NCBI RefSeq assembly: GCF_943913405.1
Contig: NZ_CALTYA010000007.1
Coordinates: 1-64,000, forward strand
Direction: 5' to 3'
Source: an uncultured Flavobacterium sp.
GTDB taxonomy: Bacteria > Bacteroidota > Bacteroidia > Flavobacteriales > Flavobacteriaceae
DNA length: 64,000 nt
Both the position numbers and the translations under genes were made by a program. Positions 53,144-62,265 of this stretch are shown piece after piece; the stretch's first letter is position 1; each line of letters opens with the position of its first letter. The notes under the pieces are model-generated. The model was given only the letters and a program-made list of their open reading frames with translations. It was not told where the DNA came from and searched no databases.

Positions 53144-54301
53144 ATGAAATTAAAAATGAAAAAAATCTTTTTATTCGTTTCGGCTGCAGCTCTATTTGCT
53201 TCGTGCAGTAAAACTGGAGACAATGAATACATTATCAGCGGAACTGTTGAAGGTGCTGACGGAAAAAACGTAATTCTTGAAAGACAAGACGAAAACACAC
53301 CTGGAAATCTTGTTGCAATCGATACTGTAAAAGTTGAAAACGGAAAATTTGAAATAAAAGGTACTGCTACTGAACCAGCAATTCACACTTTGAGAATTGA
53401 TACAAAAGAAGGAATGGTTGATTTTATCCTTGAAGAAGGAGAAATTAAAGTGGCTGTTGACAAAGATACAATCGCAAAAACTAAAGTTTCTGGAACTTAC
53501 AATAATGAAGAGCTTTCTAAATTTAAAGAAGATTTGAAAGTTACCCAAAAAGATGTTCAGAAAAAATCTATGGCTTTCCAACAGGCGAACATGGAGAAAA
53601 TGAATCAAGCGCAACAGGCAAAAGATACTGCAGTAATCAATAAATTGATGAATGATTACAAAAAAATCCAAGAGCCGTTGAACAACAAATACACGAATTA
53701 TGCTGAAAATAATCCAAAATCGTTCTTGAGCGTTTTGATTACGGAAAGCCTTTTCAATTTCCCAGAGCCAGATATCGCTAAGATCAAAAAAATCTACAGC
53801 AGCCTTACTTCTGAGTTGAAAAATACAAAACCAGGAAAATCTGTAAAAGAAAAATTAGACAATCTTGATGCAGTTGAAATCGGAAAAGTTGCTCCAGATT
53901 TTACAGCTCCAAATCCAGAAGGTAAAAATGTTTCATTGAAACAATCTTTAGGAAAAGTAACAATCATTGATTTTTGGGCTTCATGGTGTGCTCCTTGTCG
54001 TCAAGAAAATCCAAATGTTGTAGCTTTATACAATGAATTTCATGACAAAGGATTGAATATTATCGGAGTTTCTCTTGACCAGCCAGACGGCGCTGCTAAA
54101 TGGAAAGAAGCAATTGCTGCTGACAAACTATCTTGGACACATGTTTCAAACTTAAAATTCTGGCAAGATCCGATTGCTAAAAAATACAACGTAAGATCAA
54201 TTCCTGCTACTTTTATTCTTGATGCTTCTGGTAAAATCGTTGCAAAAGATTTAAGAGGAGAAGAATTAAAAGCTAAAGTAAAAGAACTTTTGGGAGCATA
54301 A
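53144..54301 (+). CDS. TlpA-like thioredoxin-fold lipoprotein with DUF4369
   Basis: The 385-residue lipoprotein (lipobox FASC, Cys21) has an N-terminal DUF4369 domain (about 27-125; YIISGTVEGADGKNVILERQ), a charged helical linker (about 120-205) and a C-terminal AhpC/TlpA domain with IIDFWASWCAPCRQENPNV (Cys282, Cys285), IGVSLDQPDG and the cis-Pro of VRSIPATFILDASG. It is probably a periplasmic disulfide reductase. Two ATGs are possible (53144 and 53156). A TACTTTTG box at 53120-53127 suggests an own promoter. Confidence 0.9.
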   Translation: MKLKMKKIFLFVSAAALFASCSKTGDNEYIISGTVEGADGKNVILERQDENTPGNLVAIDTVKVENGKFEIKGTATEPAIHTLRIDTKEGMVDFILEEGEIKVAVDKDTIAKTKVSGTYNNEELSKFKEDLKVTQKDVQKKSMAFQQANMEKMNQAQQAKDTAVINKLMNDYKKIQEPLNNKYTNYAENNPKSFLSVLITESLFNFPEPDIAKIKKIYSSLTSELKNTKPGKSVKEKLDNLDAVEIGKVAPDFTAPNPEGKNVSLKQSLGKVTIIDFWASWCAPCRQENPNVVALYNEFHDKGLNIIGVSLDQPDGAAKWKEAIAADKLSWTHVSNLKFWQDPIAKKYNVRSIPATFILDASGKIVAKDLRGEELKAKVKELLGA

Positions 54302-54323
54302 TCGCTTTTAAAACCTATTTTAT

Positions 54324-54352
54324 AAAAAATCTCCCTAGTGGAGATTTTTTTA
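54324..54352 (+). terminator. Rho-independent terminator after the TlpA-like gene
   Basis: AAATCTCC (54327-54334) pairs perfectly with GGAGATTT (54340-54347), followed by a run of T. Confidence 0.9.
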
Positions 54353-54406
54353 TTTTATTCAATACCAATAGTTTAAAAATAACTTAGAAATTATCTTTAG
54401 AAAACG

Positions 54407-54437
54407 TTTGTACAAATAAAAAACAGTACTATATTTG
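54407..54437 (+). promoter_or_regulatory. Promoter of tRNA-Tyr
   Basis: TTTG (54407-54410), 19 bases and TATATTTG (54430-54437) match the Bacteroidota promoter exactly, 24 bp before the tRNA. The 7 bases after the -7 box (CACCCGT) resemble those of the tRNA-Arg promoter. Confidence 0.92.
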
Positions 54438-54461
54438 CACCCGTAAGAAGGAAACGCTTAT

Positions 54462-54542
54462 GGGGAGATACTCAAGCGGCCAACGAGGGCAGACTGTAAA
54501 TCTGCTGTGAAAACTTCGCAGGTTCGAATCCTGCTCTCCCCA
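54462..54542 (+). tRNA. tRNA-Tyr (anticodon GTA)
   Basis: The 81-base sequence has the acceptor stem GGGGAGA/TCTCCCC with discriminator A, anticodon stem GCAGA/TCTGC around CTGTAAA with anticodon GTA, a long variable arm (TGTGAAAACTTCG) as expected for bacterial tRNA-Tyr, and the T-arm CAGGTTCGAATCCTG. No CCA is encoded. Confidence 0.95.
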
Positions 54543-54610
54543 CAAAAAGGGCAAAAGTAGCAAAAAAGAAAACTTTTTCAAACTTTTAAAGAATCCCTAA
54601 AAAACGTATA

Positions 54611-54648
54611 AAACCTGCAAATCTAAAGATTCGCAGGTTTTTTTATTT
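54611..54648 (+). terminator. Terminator downstream of tRNA-Tyr
   Basis: AAACCTGC-AATC (54611-54623) pairs with GATT-GCAGGTTT (54628-54640) with one A-C mismatch, followed by seven T. It lies 69 bp behind the tRNA; the rest of the 300-bp gap up to 54841 shows no gene. Confidence 0.85.
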
Positions 54649-54841
54649 TATACTGCTATGAAATACCAGATTAAAATCCTCAGATATAGAGGCGCTTCAT
54701 TCAACCTTATTATTATTCCAAAATATTCATCGAAATGTATTTAGTGCTGTAACCTACTGAAAATATTGATGAGCCTATAAAAAATTTGCTGATTATGCTG
54801 AAATTCAATATTTATTCAGAATTCAATTTATAAATTGCATC

Positions 54842-55519
54842 ATGAAAATTTTGATAATAGAAGACGAAAAAGAAATTGCATTGGGTATAAAAAATTACTT
54901 CAAGGCAAATGACGTGAATTGTGAAACGGCTGGAAACTACAAAGAAGCCATCTCAAAAATTGCAATGTATGAATATGACTGCGTTTTGCTTGACCTCATG
55001 CTTCCTGATGGCGACGGATTCGACATTCTAAGGGAACTAAAATCCAAAAACAAAACCGAAGGAGTAATCATAATTTCGGCAAAAGAAACACTTGATACCC
55101 GTATTGAAGGATTTAACTTGGGAGCGGATGACTTTCTGACAAAGCCTTTCCATTTATCTGAATTGCTAGTTCGAATACAAGCACTTATCAGAAGAAAAAA
55201 TTTCAAGGGAAGTAATCTGGTGGTTTATAATGAAATTACGATAGACATTCTTTCAAAAAGCGTTACCGTCAATGATATCAAGCTCGATATTACCAAAAAG
55301 CAGATTGATTTATTGCTATATTTGATCGGAAATGAAAACAAGGTTTTGTCAAAAGGCGCCATAGCTGAACATCTTTCTGGAGACATGGCAGACATGCTCG
55401 ACAACCACGATTTTATTTATGCACACATCAAAAACCTGAAGAAAAAACTAAGCCAGGCGGGCGCCAGCGATTACATCAAGACAATTTACGGACTAGGATA
55501 TAAATGGGAAAATGAGTAA
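54842..55519 (+). CDS. OmpR-type response regulator
   Basis: The 225-residue protein has a receiver domain (1-120) with the acidic pair near residues 7-9 (IIEDEKE), phospho-acceptor Asp51 in DCVLLDLMLPDGDG, the Ser/Thr switch in GVIIISAKET and Lys101 in DDFLTKPFHLSELL. A winged-helix DNA-binding domain follows (about 125-225; DITKKQIDLLLYLIGNENKV, YIKTIYGLGYKW). Its end overlaps the kinase start by 8 bp. It is likely to control the downstream envelope genes, but this is inferred from position. Confidence 0.93.
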   Translation: MKILIIEDEKEIALGIKNYFKANDVNCETAGNYKEAISKIAMYEYDCVLLDLMLPDGDGFDILRELKSKNKTEGVIIISAKETLDTRIEGFNLGADDFLTKPFHLSELLVRIQALIRRKNFKGSNLVVYNEITIDILSKSVTVNDIKLDITKKQIDLLLYLIGNENKVLSKGAIAEHLSGDMADMLDNHDFIYAHIKNLKKKLSQAGASDYIKTIYGLGYKWENE

Positions 55520-56774
55520 AAAACTTCTAAACAAGACGACCAGCAAATTCCTGACTTTTTCAGTTATCATATTGGTATGCTCTGCACCATTATTTTATTT
55601 TGTAAGCCATTGGCTTTACACTTATGAAACCGACGAATTACTGCTTTTCCACAAACAGGATTTTTTAGAACAGCATCAAAGTTTTACAGAAGCTGATTTG
55701 GCCTTTTGGAACAAATACAACAAAAATGCTTCGATTCTTCCTGAGATGGGAATGAAAAAAGACTCGATCGTAAGCAAGATTTTCTATGATAAAATTGCAA
55801 AAGAAGATATTCCTTACCGAATTATATATGCTCCGATTGAAATCAACGGAAAAAAATATACTTACAATGAGAAGATAAATCTTGTTGAAATGGAAGGCAT
55901 GGTTTTGAGCATCGCATTGATGTTTCTGCTTGTAATTACAGTATTCTTGGTAGGAATTGTTTGGATTTCAAAAAGGTCTTCAAAGAAAATCTGGGAACCT
56001 TTTTATGATACGCTTTACCAAATCCATCACTTTGAAATTGACAAAAATAAGCCTCCGAAATTTGCTGTTACAGAAATCAAGGAATTTGATTCCCTAAACA
56101 AAAGCATTGAAAGGCTGATCGAAAAAAACACGGCAATTTACAAAGCCCAAAAAGAATTCATTGAAAATGCAGCGCATGAATTGCAGACGCCACTTGCTTT
56201 GTTCCAGTCAAAAATTGATACTATCATCCAGACGACCGGGCTTTCAAAAGAGCAGTCTCTATTACTAAATGCCTTGAACAATGACGTTTCAAGGCTGAAC
56301 AGGCTAAATAAAAACCTGCTATTGCTTTCGAAAATCGAAAATGACAGTTATTTTGAAAAGCAGTATTATTCGGTAAATGATTATATCATTAAAAATTTAG
56401 ACTTTTTTGAAGAGCAGGCTGAAGCAAAGAACATCCAAATCAGCAGTGATTTGGGTGAAAGCTTAAAAATCGAGACCAATCCTGTCCTGATTGAAGTCTT
56501 GGTCAATAATTTATTTTTGAATGCGATCAGGCATAATGTGAAAGATGGACAAATAAATATTGAAATCAATAATAAACAGCTGATTTTCAAAAATTCAGGT
56601 CAAGAAAACGCACTGCCGATCGAGAAGCTTTTCAATAGGTTTTCAAAATCAAATCCTTCGGCTAAAGGAAACGGCCTCGGACTGGCTATTGTAAAAAAAA
56701 TTACCGAGCTGAACAATTGGACAATAGAATATTCTTTTGAAAATAATCTTCACAAATTTTTGATAAAGTTCTAA
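55512..56774 (+). CDS. Sensor histidine kinase
   Basis: The 420-residue protein has two membrane helices (about 13-31 and 129-152) with a small periplasmic sensor domain of about 95 residues between them. The HisKA box EFIENAAHELQTPLALFQSK contains His222. The ATPase domain shows VLVNNLFLNAIRHNV and SAKGNGLGLAIVKKI; the first Gly-box (DNGxG) is replaced by NSGQENA, as seen in some kinases of this branch. It forms a pair with the OmpR-type regulator just upstream. The short periplasmic domain could sense envelope or antimicrobial-peptide stress; the signal is not known. Confidence 0.92.
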   Translation: MSKKLLNKTTSKFLTFSVIILVCSAPLFYFVSHWLYTYETDELLLFHKQDFLEQHQSFTEADLAFWNKYNKNASILPEMGMKKDSIVSKIFYDKIAKEDIPYRIIYAPIEINGKKYTYNEKINLVEMEGMVLSIALMFLLVITVFLVGIVWISKRSSKKIWEPFYDTLYQIHHFEIDKNKPPKFAVTEIKEFDSLNKSIERLIEKNTAIYKAQKEFIENAAHELQTPLALFQSKIDTIIQTTGLSKEQSLLLNALNNDVSRLNRLNKNLLLLSKIENDSYFEKQYYSVNDYIIKNLDFFEEQAEAKNIQISSDLGESLKIETNPVLIEVLVNNLFLNAIRHNVKDGQINIEINNKQLIFKNSGQENALPIEKLFNRFSKSNPSAKGNGLGLAIVKKITELNNWTIEYSFENNLHKFLIKF

Positions 56775-56810
56775 AATTCAGATTTTCTTCTAAATCGCAT
56801 CCCAAATTTG

Positions 56811-56832
56811 TCCTGTAATTAGTAAAACAGGA
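56811..56832. promoter_or_regulatory. Inverted repeat before the TonB receptor gene
   Basis: TCCTGT (56811-56816) and ACAGGA (56827-56832) are perfect inverted arms 10 bp apart, ending 2 bp before the ATG at 56835. It could be a site for the adjacent response regulator or an RNA hairpin that hides the start codon. Confidence 0.4.
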
Positions 56833-56834
56833 TC

Positions 56835-59264
56835 ATGAAAAATTTAATTGCAGTATCTAAATCAGCCACAGCATTATTTTTGCTTTTGGTGCTATTTTCT
56901 AATTCGTATGGACAAAGCAAAACCGCTACCGTTTCAGGGATTTTAAAAGATAAAGATTCTAAAACTGCAATCGCCTACTCCAATATTGTCGCAAAATCCA
57001 AAACGGGAAATACTGCGATCGCAGGAACGCTTTGTGATGAAGAAGGCCGTTTTTCATTGCCAAATATTCCGACGGGAAATTATATTCTAGAAATTAGCAG
57101 TGTCGGTTATAAAATTCAAAATCATCCTTTTTATGTAGGAACACTTTCAGATTTTCTTGATCTAAATATCATCGAATTGGAACCCGACAGCCAAATATTG
57201 CAAGAAGTTGTGATTACTTCTGAAAAACCGCAGCAGGTCAATGAAAAAATGGACAAAAAAACTTTTTCAGTAGCTGACAATATCGCCCAAAGCGGCGGTT
57301 CTCTATTGCAGGCAATGCAAAATCTTCCAGGAATCACTGTCCAAGACGGAAAAGTGCAATTGAGAGGAAATGACAAGGTTACCATTTTGATAGATGGAAA
57401 ACAAACAGCGCTTACTGGTTTTGGAAACCAATCCGGCCTTGATAATATTGCTTCTTCCGCTATTGAAAAGATCGAAATAATAAACAATCCTTCGGCAAAA
57501 TTTGATGCCAACGGAAATGCCGGGATCATCAATATCATCTATAAAAAAAACAAACAGGAAGGCCTGAACGGAAAAATCGGTCTTGGTTCCGGATATGGTT
57601 CTTTGTGGGAAAGGAAAAAAAACCTGCCGTCAATTCGTCCGCAATACCAACTCACGCCAAAAATCAATCCGTCGCTTTCCTTGAATTATAAAAAAGACAG
57701 CTATAATATCTATTTTCAAGGCGATTATCTTTATACGGAAACTCTGAATAAAAATGAATTCGTAAAAAGAACTTATGACGACGGTTCAATTGTAAATCAG
57801 CAGACAAAAAGAAATAGGAACACGCATTTTACGACAATCAAAACAGGTATCGATTGGAACTACAATGATAATAATACCTTAAGTTTTTCAGGACTTTTCG
57901 GAAGCGAAAAAATAATCGATAACGGCGACCAGCCTTTCTTCAATAAAGATTTTTCTCAAAGGTTGCGACTTTGGCAATTTGTGGAAGACGAACTGAAAAC
58001 CACATTTATGGCCACCGCTTCTTTCCAGCACAAATTCAAACAGCCGGGGCATTTACTGAATGCCGGAATCAACTACACTTTCCACAGAGAAGATGAACGT
58101 TATGCGTTTGACAATATTCTTCCGACATTTTCTGGCAAGGATTCCTTCAAATTGTTGTCTGACGAAAAAGTAATCGACTTGAATATCGATTATATAAAGC
58201 CTCTGAAATATGGAAAAATTGAAACTGGATTTAAGTTCAGAAAGAGAGATATTCCGACTGATATGCAGTTTTTCCCAGGATTGAATTCGCCTCTTGATAC
58301 TGAAGCGGGTGGAAAAGCAATCTACAAAGAAGTTATTCCTGCTGTTTATGGCAATTATATTTATGAAACCGACCATATCGAAGCTGAATTGGGGCTTCGA
58401 ATGGAATATGTCGATTTGGATTATACCGTCGATTCAAATCACAATACTTACAAAAGCAACGGCTATGATTATACAGAACCTTTCCCGACTATTCGCTTGG
58501 CTTATAAATTTGATGACAAAAACAGAATTTCATTGTTTTACAACCGCAGTGTGGACAGGCCAAATGAAGTCGATATCAGGATTTTTCCAAAATATGATGA
58601 TGCAGAAATTATCAAAGTTGGAAATCCGAATTTGCTTCCACAATTCACGAACACCATTGAACTTGCCTACAAAAAGAACTTCAATGACGGTTATTTTTTT
58701 ACCTCCGCTTATTATAAGGCAGTTGACGGCACAATTACCCGAATTGCAACGAAAGCACCTGGAAGCAACCTGATTTACAACGTATTTCAAAATGCAGGAA
58801 AAAGTTACAGCACTGGAATTGAAACCATTGTTTCCCATAAAATTGCATCTTGGTACAATGCCAACCTCAACTTTAATTTTTATCAAAATAAATTTAACGC
58901 TTTTACAGTGAATAATTTATATCCGGTAGCTTCTATTTTTCACAACGATGCACAGGAAATATTTACAGGAAATGCAAAACTGAACAACGTTTTTACTTTT
59001 TCAAAAACTTTAAGCGGACAGATCAGCGGTGTTTATTTGGCTCCGGATATTATTCCTCAGGGAAAAACAAATGCGAGATTTTCAACAGATCTTGGAATCA
59101 AAAAAAGAGTCCAGAAAGGAAAAGGAGAAATTTATTTAAATGCTGCTGATATTTTCAATACCTTTATTGTTGAAAGAAAAACTATAGGGGACAGTTTTAA
59201 ATACACTAGCAAGGATTATTATGAAACCCAAATAATTAGATTTGGATATAGCTATAAATTCTAA
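56835..59264 (+). CDS. TonB-dependent receptor, OMP_b-brl_3 type
   Basis: The 809-residue protein has a signal peptide (SATALFLLLVLFSNSYG region), a CarboxypepD_reg-type domain (about 30-115; ATVSGILKDKDSKTAIAYSN), a plug (about 130-235; LPGITVQDGKVQLRGNDKVT, ILIDGKQTALTGFGNQSG, IEIINNPSAKFDANGNAGII) and a barrel of the outer-membrane beta-barrel family, ending YSYKF. This type is often controlled by two-component systems and linked to envelope stress rather than to glycans. It is the first gene behind the regulator/kinase pair. Confidence 0.9.
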   Translation: MKNLIAVSKSATALFLLLVLFSNSYGQSKTATVSGILKDKDSKTAIAYSNIVAKSKTGNTAIAGTLCDEEGRFSLPNIPTGNYILEISSVGYKIQNHPFYVGTLSDFLDLNIIELEPDSQILQEVVITSEKPQQVNEKMDKKTFSVADNIAQSGGSLLQAMQNLPGITVQDGKVQLRGNDKVTILIDGKQTALTGFGNQSGLDNIASSAIEKIEIINNPSAKFDANGNAGIINIIYKKNKQEGLNGKIGLGSGYGSLWERKKNLPSIRPQYQLTPKINPSLSLNYKKDSYNIYFQGDYLYTETLNKNEFVKRTYDDGSIVNQQTKRNRNTHFTTIKTGIDWNYNDNNTLSFSGLFGSEKIIDNGDQPFFNKDFSQRLRLWQFVEDELKTTFMATASFQHKFKQPGHLLNAGINYTFHREDERYAFDNILPTFSGKDSFKLLSDEKVIDLNIDYIKPLKYGKIETGFKFRKRDIPTDMQFFPGLNSPLDTEAGGKAIYKEVIPAVYGNYIYETDHIEAELGLRMEYVDLDYTVDSNHNTYKSNGYDYTEPFPTIRLAYKFDDKNRISLFYNRSVDRPNEVDIRIFPKYDDAEIIKVGNPNLLPQFTNTIELAYKKNFNDGYFFTSAYYKAVDGTITRIATKAPGSNLIYNVFQNAGKSYSTGIETIVSHKIASWYNANLNFNFYQNKFNAFTVNNLYPVASIFHNDAQEIFTGNAKLNNVFTFSKTLSGQISGVYLAPDIIPQGKTNARFSTDLGIKKRVQKGKGEIYLNAADIFNTFIVERKTIGDSFKYTSKDYYETQIIRFGYSYKF

Positions 59265-59343
59265 TTTTGAATTCTAGCTTTTAAAATTCAGAATTAATTC
59301 AGAATTCAATATGAAACTTGCGGTTTAATTTAATTTAGCCCCA

Positions 59344-61302
59344 ATGTCAAAAAAAATTGAATTTTCAGGAAGATTTTCGCTTCTCTTACATTTTATAGTC
59401 TGGTTCCTCTCCACTTCCATGCTTTTAAGGCTGTCTTTTTTCATTTGGCAGTCGAGCGAAGTTTCTTGGAATATCATTGCTCTTTTGAGAACCCTGCTGA
59501 CCGGATTATTTTTTGATATCGGAACGGTTAGTTTTGTTAGCCTACCCGCAATACTATATTATTTTATATTTCCAAACAAATGGATCGGAAAGCTTTTAGA
59601 CAGATGCCTTGTATGGTTTTTCACTGCTTTGACTGTTTTTATACTTGTCTTTACATTTTTTGCAGAGCTTACTTTTTGGGATGAATTCAAGACGCGGTTC
59701 AATTTTATTGCGGTCGATTACCTGATCTATACGCATGAAGTCGTTTCAAATATTGAGCAATCTTATCCGCTTCCGCTGTTGATTGGTGGCGTTTTGCTGA
59801 TTACATCTTTAGTACTTTTATTTTTTTATAAAAGAAAAGCTTTTGCCAGAACATTTTCAAATACGGCTTCTGTGAAGAACAGAATTTCTGTTTTAGGAAT
59901 CGCTCTAGTCATTGCTGTCTTTTTCACTTCCTTCATAACAAATAATCAGGCAGAATGGTCTTCAAACCGCTATAATTCTGAGATTTCAAAATCGGGAATC
60001 TATTCGTTTTTTGCCGCATTTAGAAACAACCAAATGAAGTACGACGAGTTTTATACTTCCATCAAAAATGAGGATGCTTTTTCAATTATCCGAAAAAAAT
60101 TGGATGGCAATAATTCTAAATTTTCAAATGAAGGGTTTTCCATCCATAGAAAAATAACTGATTCTGCAGTTTCGGACGAAAAGAAAAATGTGGTTTTCAT
60201 ATTGGTAGAAAGCCTGAGCGGCAGTTTCATGAAAGAATTTGGAAACACTGAAAACATCACTCCTTTTTTAGACAGTCTGGCCCAAAAAAGTATCTTTTTC
60301 GAAAATCTTTACGCAACCGGAACAAGAACAGTAAGAGGAATGGAAGCCGTAACGCTCTGCATTCCGCCGACTCCGGGACAAAGCATCGTAAAAAGGCCTG
60401 AAAACAAAAATCTTTATACGGTCAATAATATTTTCAAATCCAAAGGCTATGATGCCAATTTCTTTTATGGAGGAGACGGCTACTTTGACAATATGAATGC
60501 GTACTTCGGAGGCAACGGTTTTAATATTTATGACCGTGGAAGAGGAAGCGTTTTGAGCGACGACATCAAAGCTGTGAGAAATAATATTGATGACAGCGAA
60601 GTGACTTTTGAAAATGCCTGGGGAATCTGCGATGAGGATATTTTCAATAAGATGCTTAATGTTGCCGACCAGCAATTCAAAGAAAAAAAGCCTTTTTTCA
60701 ATTTCGTAATGACGACTTCCAATCACCGACCTTATACTTATCCAGCAGGAAAAATTGATATTCCGTCGGGAACTAACCGTGAAGGCGCTGTGAAATACAC
60801 AGACTTCGCAATACGCGAATTATTTAAGAAGGCAATCCAAAAACCTTGGTATAAAAATACTATATTTGTTATTATCGCAGACCATTGCGCCAGCAGTGCG
60901 GGAAAAGATGAAATTGATGTGGCAAATTATCACATCCCGGCTTTTATAGTAAATATGCCGGAAGGCAAAAATCAAAAAATCAGCAGGCAGTGTTCGCAGA
61001 TTGACCTCTTCCCTACGCTGTTTTCATTGATGCATTGGAATTATGAATCAGATTTCTTCGGGAAAGACGTACTCGGAAATGATTTCGAAGAAAGGTCGCT
61101 GATGGGAACTTACAGAAAATTGGTATTGATGAAACATGAAAAAGTCATGATCCTATCTGATCAGAAAAAACAGTCTTTTTACAATTGGAACAACAAAGAC
61201 AACAGCCTGACGCCAGTAAAAATGGATAGGCCTTTTTTAGACGAAACCATTTCTTGGTATCAGACTGCTGATTATTTATTCACCAACAAGCTCTTGAAAT
61301 AG
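59344..61302 (+). CDS. LtaS/MdoB-type sulfatase-fold transferase, copy 1
   Basis: The 652-residue protein has five N-terminal membrane helices (about 10-200) and a periplasmic alkaline-phosphatase-fold domain (about 280-620). Catalytic features are present: metal ligand Glu289 in VVFILVESLSGSFM, the nucleophilic Thr329 in ATGTRTVRGMEAVT, HRPYTYPAGK, and the Asp-His pair in FVIIADHCASSAG. Relatives transfer phosphoglycerol from phosphatidylglycerol (LtaS, MdoB) or phosphoethanolamine to an acceptor, releasing diacylglycerol in the first case. The next gene, a diacylglycerol kinase, begins at the base after the stop codon, which supports a diacylglycerol-producing reaction. Confidence 0.88.
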   Translation: MSKKIEFSGRFSLLLHFIVWFLSTSMLLRLSFFIWQSSEVSWNIIALLRTLLTGLFFDIGTVSFVSLPAILYYFIFPNKWIGKLLDRCLVWFFTALTVFILVFTFFAELTFWDEFKTRFNFIAVDYLIYTHEVVSNIEQSYPLPLLIGGVLLITSLVLLFFYKRKAFARTFSNTASVKNRISVLGIALVIAVFFTSFITNNQAEWSSNRYNSEISKSGIYSFFAAFRNNQMKYDEFYTSIKNEDAFSIIRKKLDGNNSKFSNEGFSIHRKITDSAVSDEKKNVVFILVESLSGSFMKEFGNTENITPFLDSLAQKSIFFENLYATGTRTVRGMEAVTLCIPPTPGQSIVKRPENKNLYTVNNIFKSKGYDANFFYGGDGYFDNMNAYFGGNGFNIYDRGRGSVLSDDIKAVRNNIDDSEVTFENAWGICDEDIFNKMLNVADQQFKEKKPFFNFVMTTSNHRPYTYPAGKIDIPSGTNREGAVKYTDFAIRELFKKAIQKPWYKNTIFVIIADHCASSAGKDEIDVANYHIPAFIVNMPEGKNQKISRQCSQIDLFPTLFSLMHWNYESDFFGKDVLGNDFEERSLMGTYRKLVLMKHEKVMILSDQKKQSFYNWNNKDNSLTPVKMDRPFLDETISWYQTADYLFTNKLLK

Positions 61303-62196
61303 ATGAAATACCTTCATTTTATAGTAAATCCGATTTCTGGAAAAGGCAATCATGTGATTGACGAAGTCCGTCTTAAAAATTATTTTCCAAGTGACAAGTA
61401 TAAAATCGTATTGGAATTTACCGAATATAAAAAGCATGCCGAAGAATTGGCAAAAATGGCCGTGCTTCAAAAACCAGACTGCATCATAGCTTGCGGTGGC
61501 GACGGAACTATAAATGAAGTGGCAAGCGCAATCGTCGGAACTGCTATCAAGCTCGGAATCATTCCTGTCGGTTCTGGAAATGGCCTTGCCTCAAATCTGG
61601 AAATACCACAGCATATTGAAAAGGCAGTAGCAATAATTAAAGCCGAAAAAACAGCATCCATAGATGTGGGGAAAATAAACGGGCATTATTTCTTCAGCAA
61701 TATGGGACTGGGAATTGACGCAATGATCATAGACAAATATGAAAAATCAAAAAAACGCACGCTCTTGTCCTATGTGAAAGCTTCTCTTTCTGCGAGTTTC
61801 GAATACAAGCCGACCGAATGCCAAGTTGGTATGAATGGCAAAACCATTACCGCCAATCCCTTCTTGCTTTTTATTTCAAATTCGAATGAAATGGGCTATA
61901 AAATGAGCCTGACTCCTTCTGCAAGCCTGAGCGACGGATTATTGGATATGGTTGTCGTGCCACAATTGTCTTTTTTAGAAAAGCTCCAGTTGGGCTATTC
62001 TGTCTTGCGAAATAAAGTGCAACGTTTTGAAAAAGCAAGCCATCAGCTTTTCAGGGAATGCATAATAGACATGCCCCTGCGAATTTTTGCTGATGTGCAG
62101 ATCGACGGAGAGTTTCATAAGCTCAAGACAAACAGGATAAGCGTCAGCATCATAGAAAAAGGACTGAAAGTTATAATTCCAAGTTATAAAAACTAA
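61303..62196 (+). CDS. Diacylglycerol kinase-type lipid kinase
   Basis: The 297-residue protein has the DAGK-catalytic fold: FIVNPISGKGNH at the start, CGGDGTINEVASAIVG (GGDGT at 65-69), PVGSGNGLASNLEIPQ and a C-terminal DGEF-type strand (VQIDGEFHKLKTNRIS). It belongs to the DgkB/YegS group, soluble lipid kinases that phosphorylate diacylglycerol or related lipids. The ATG directly follows the stop of the LtaS-like gene, so translation is coupled. It would turn the diacylglycerol left by phosphoglycerol transfer back into phosphatidate. Confidence 0.92.
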   Translation: MKYLHFIVNPISGKGNHVIDEVRLKNYFPSDKYKIVLEFTEYKKHAEELAKMAVLQKPDCIIACGGDGTINEVASAIVGTAIKLGIIPVGSGNGLASNLEIPQHIEKAVAIIKAEKTASIDVGKINGHYFFSNMGLGIDAMIIDKYEKSKKRTLLSYVKASLSASFEYKPTECQVGMNGKTITANPFLLFISNSNEMGYKMSLTPSASLSDGLLDMVVVPQLSFLEKLQLGYSVLRNKVQRFEKASHQLFRECIIDMPLRIFADVQIDGEFHKLKTNRISVSIIEKGLKVIIPSYKN

Positions 62197-62265
62197 AGGC
62201 AATTCTAATTAAATAAAATTTAAAACCTTATGGATAAAAACTACGCTAATTTTTAAAAACCACAA

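Noticed and set aside
54527..54648. TTCGCAGGTT shared by tRNA-Tyr and the hairpin downstream, as a possible attachment-site duplication
   Set aside because: Only ten bases match, the second copy is part of a normal terminator stem, and no integrase lies nearby.
58294..58773. 159-codon open frame inside the TonB receptor gene
   Set aside because: It is in another frame of a well-supported receptor; its composition is unlike a real protein and it has no motif.
60268..60726. 152-codon open frame opposite the LtaS-like gene
   Set aside because: Antisense shadow of a gene with intact catalytic motifs; no independent signal.
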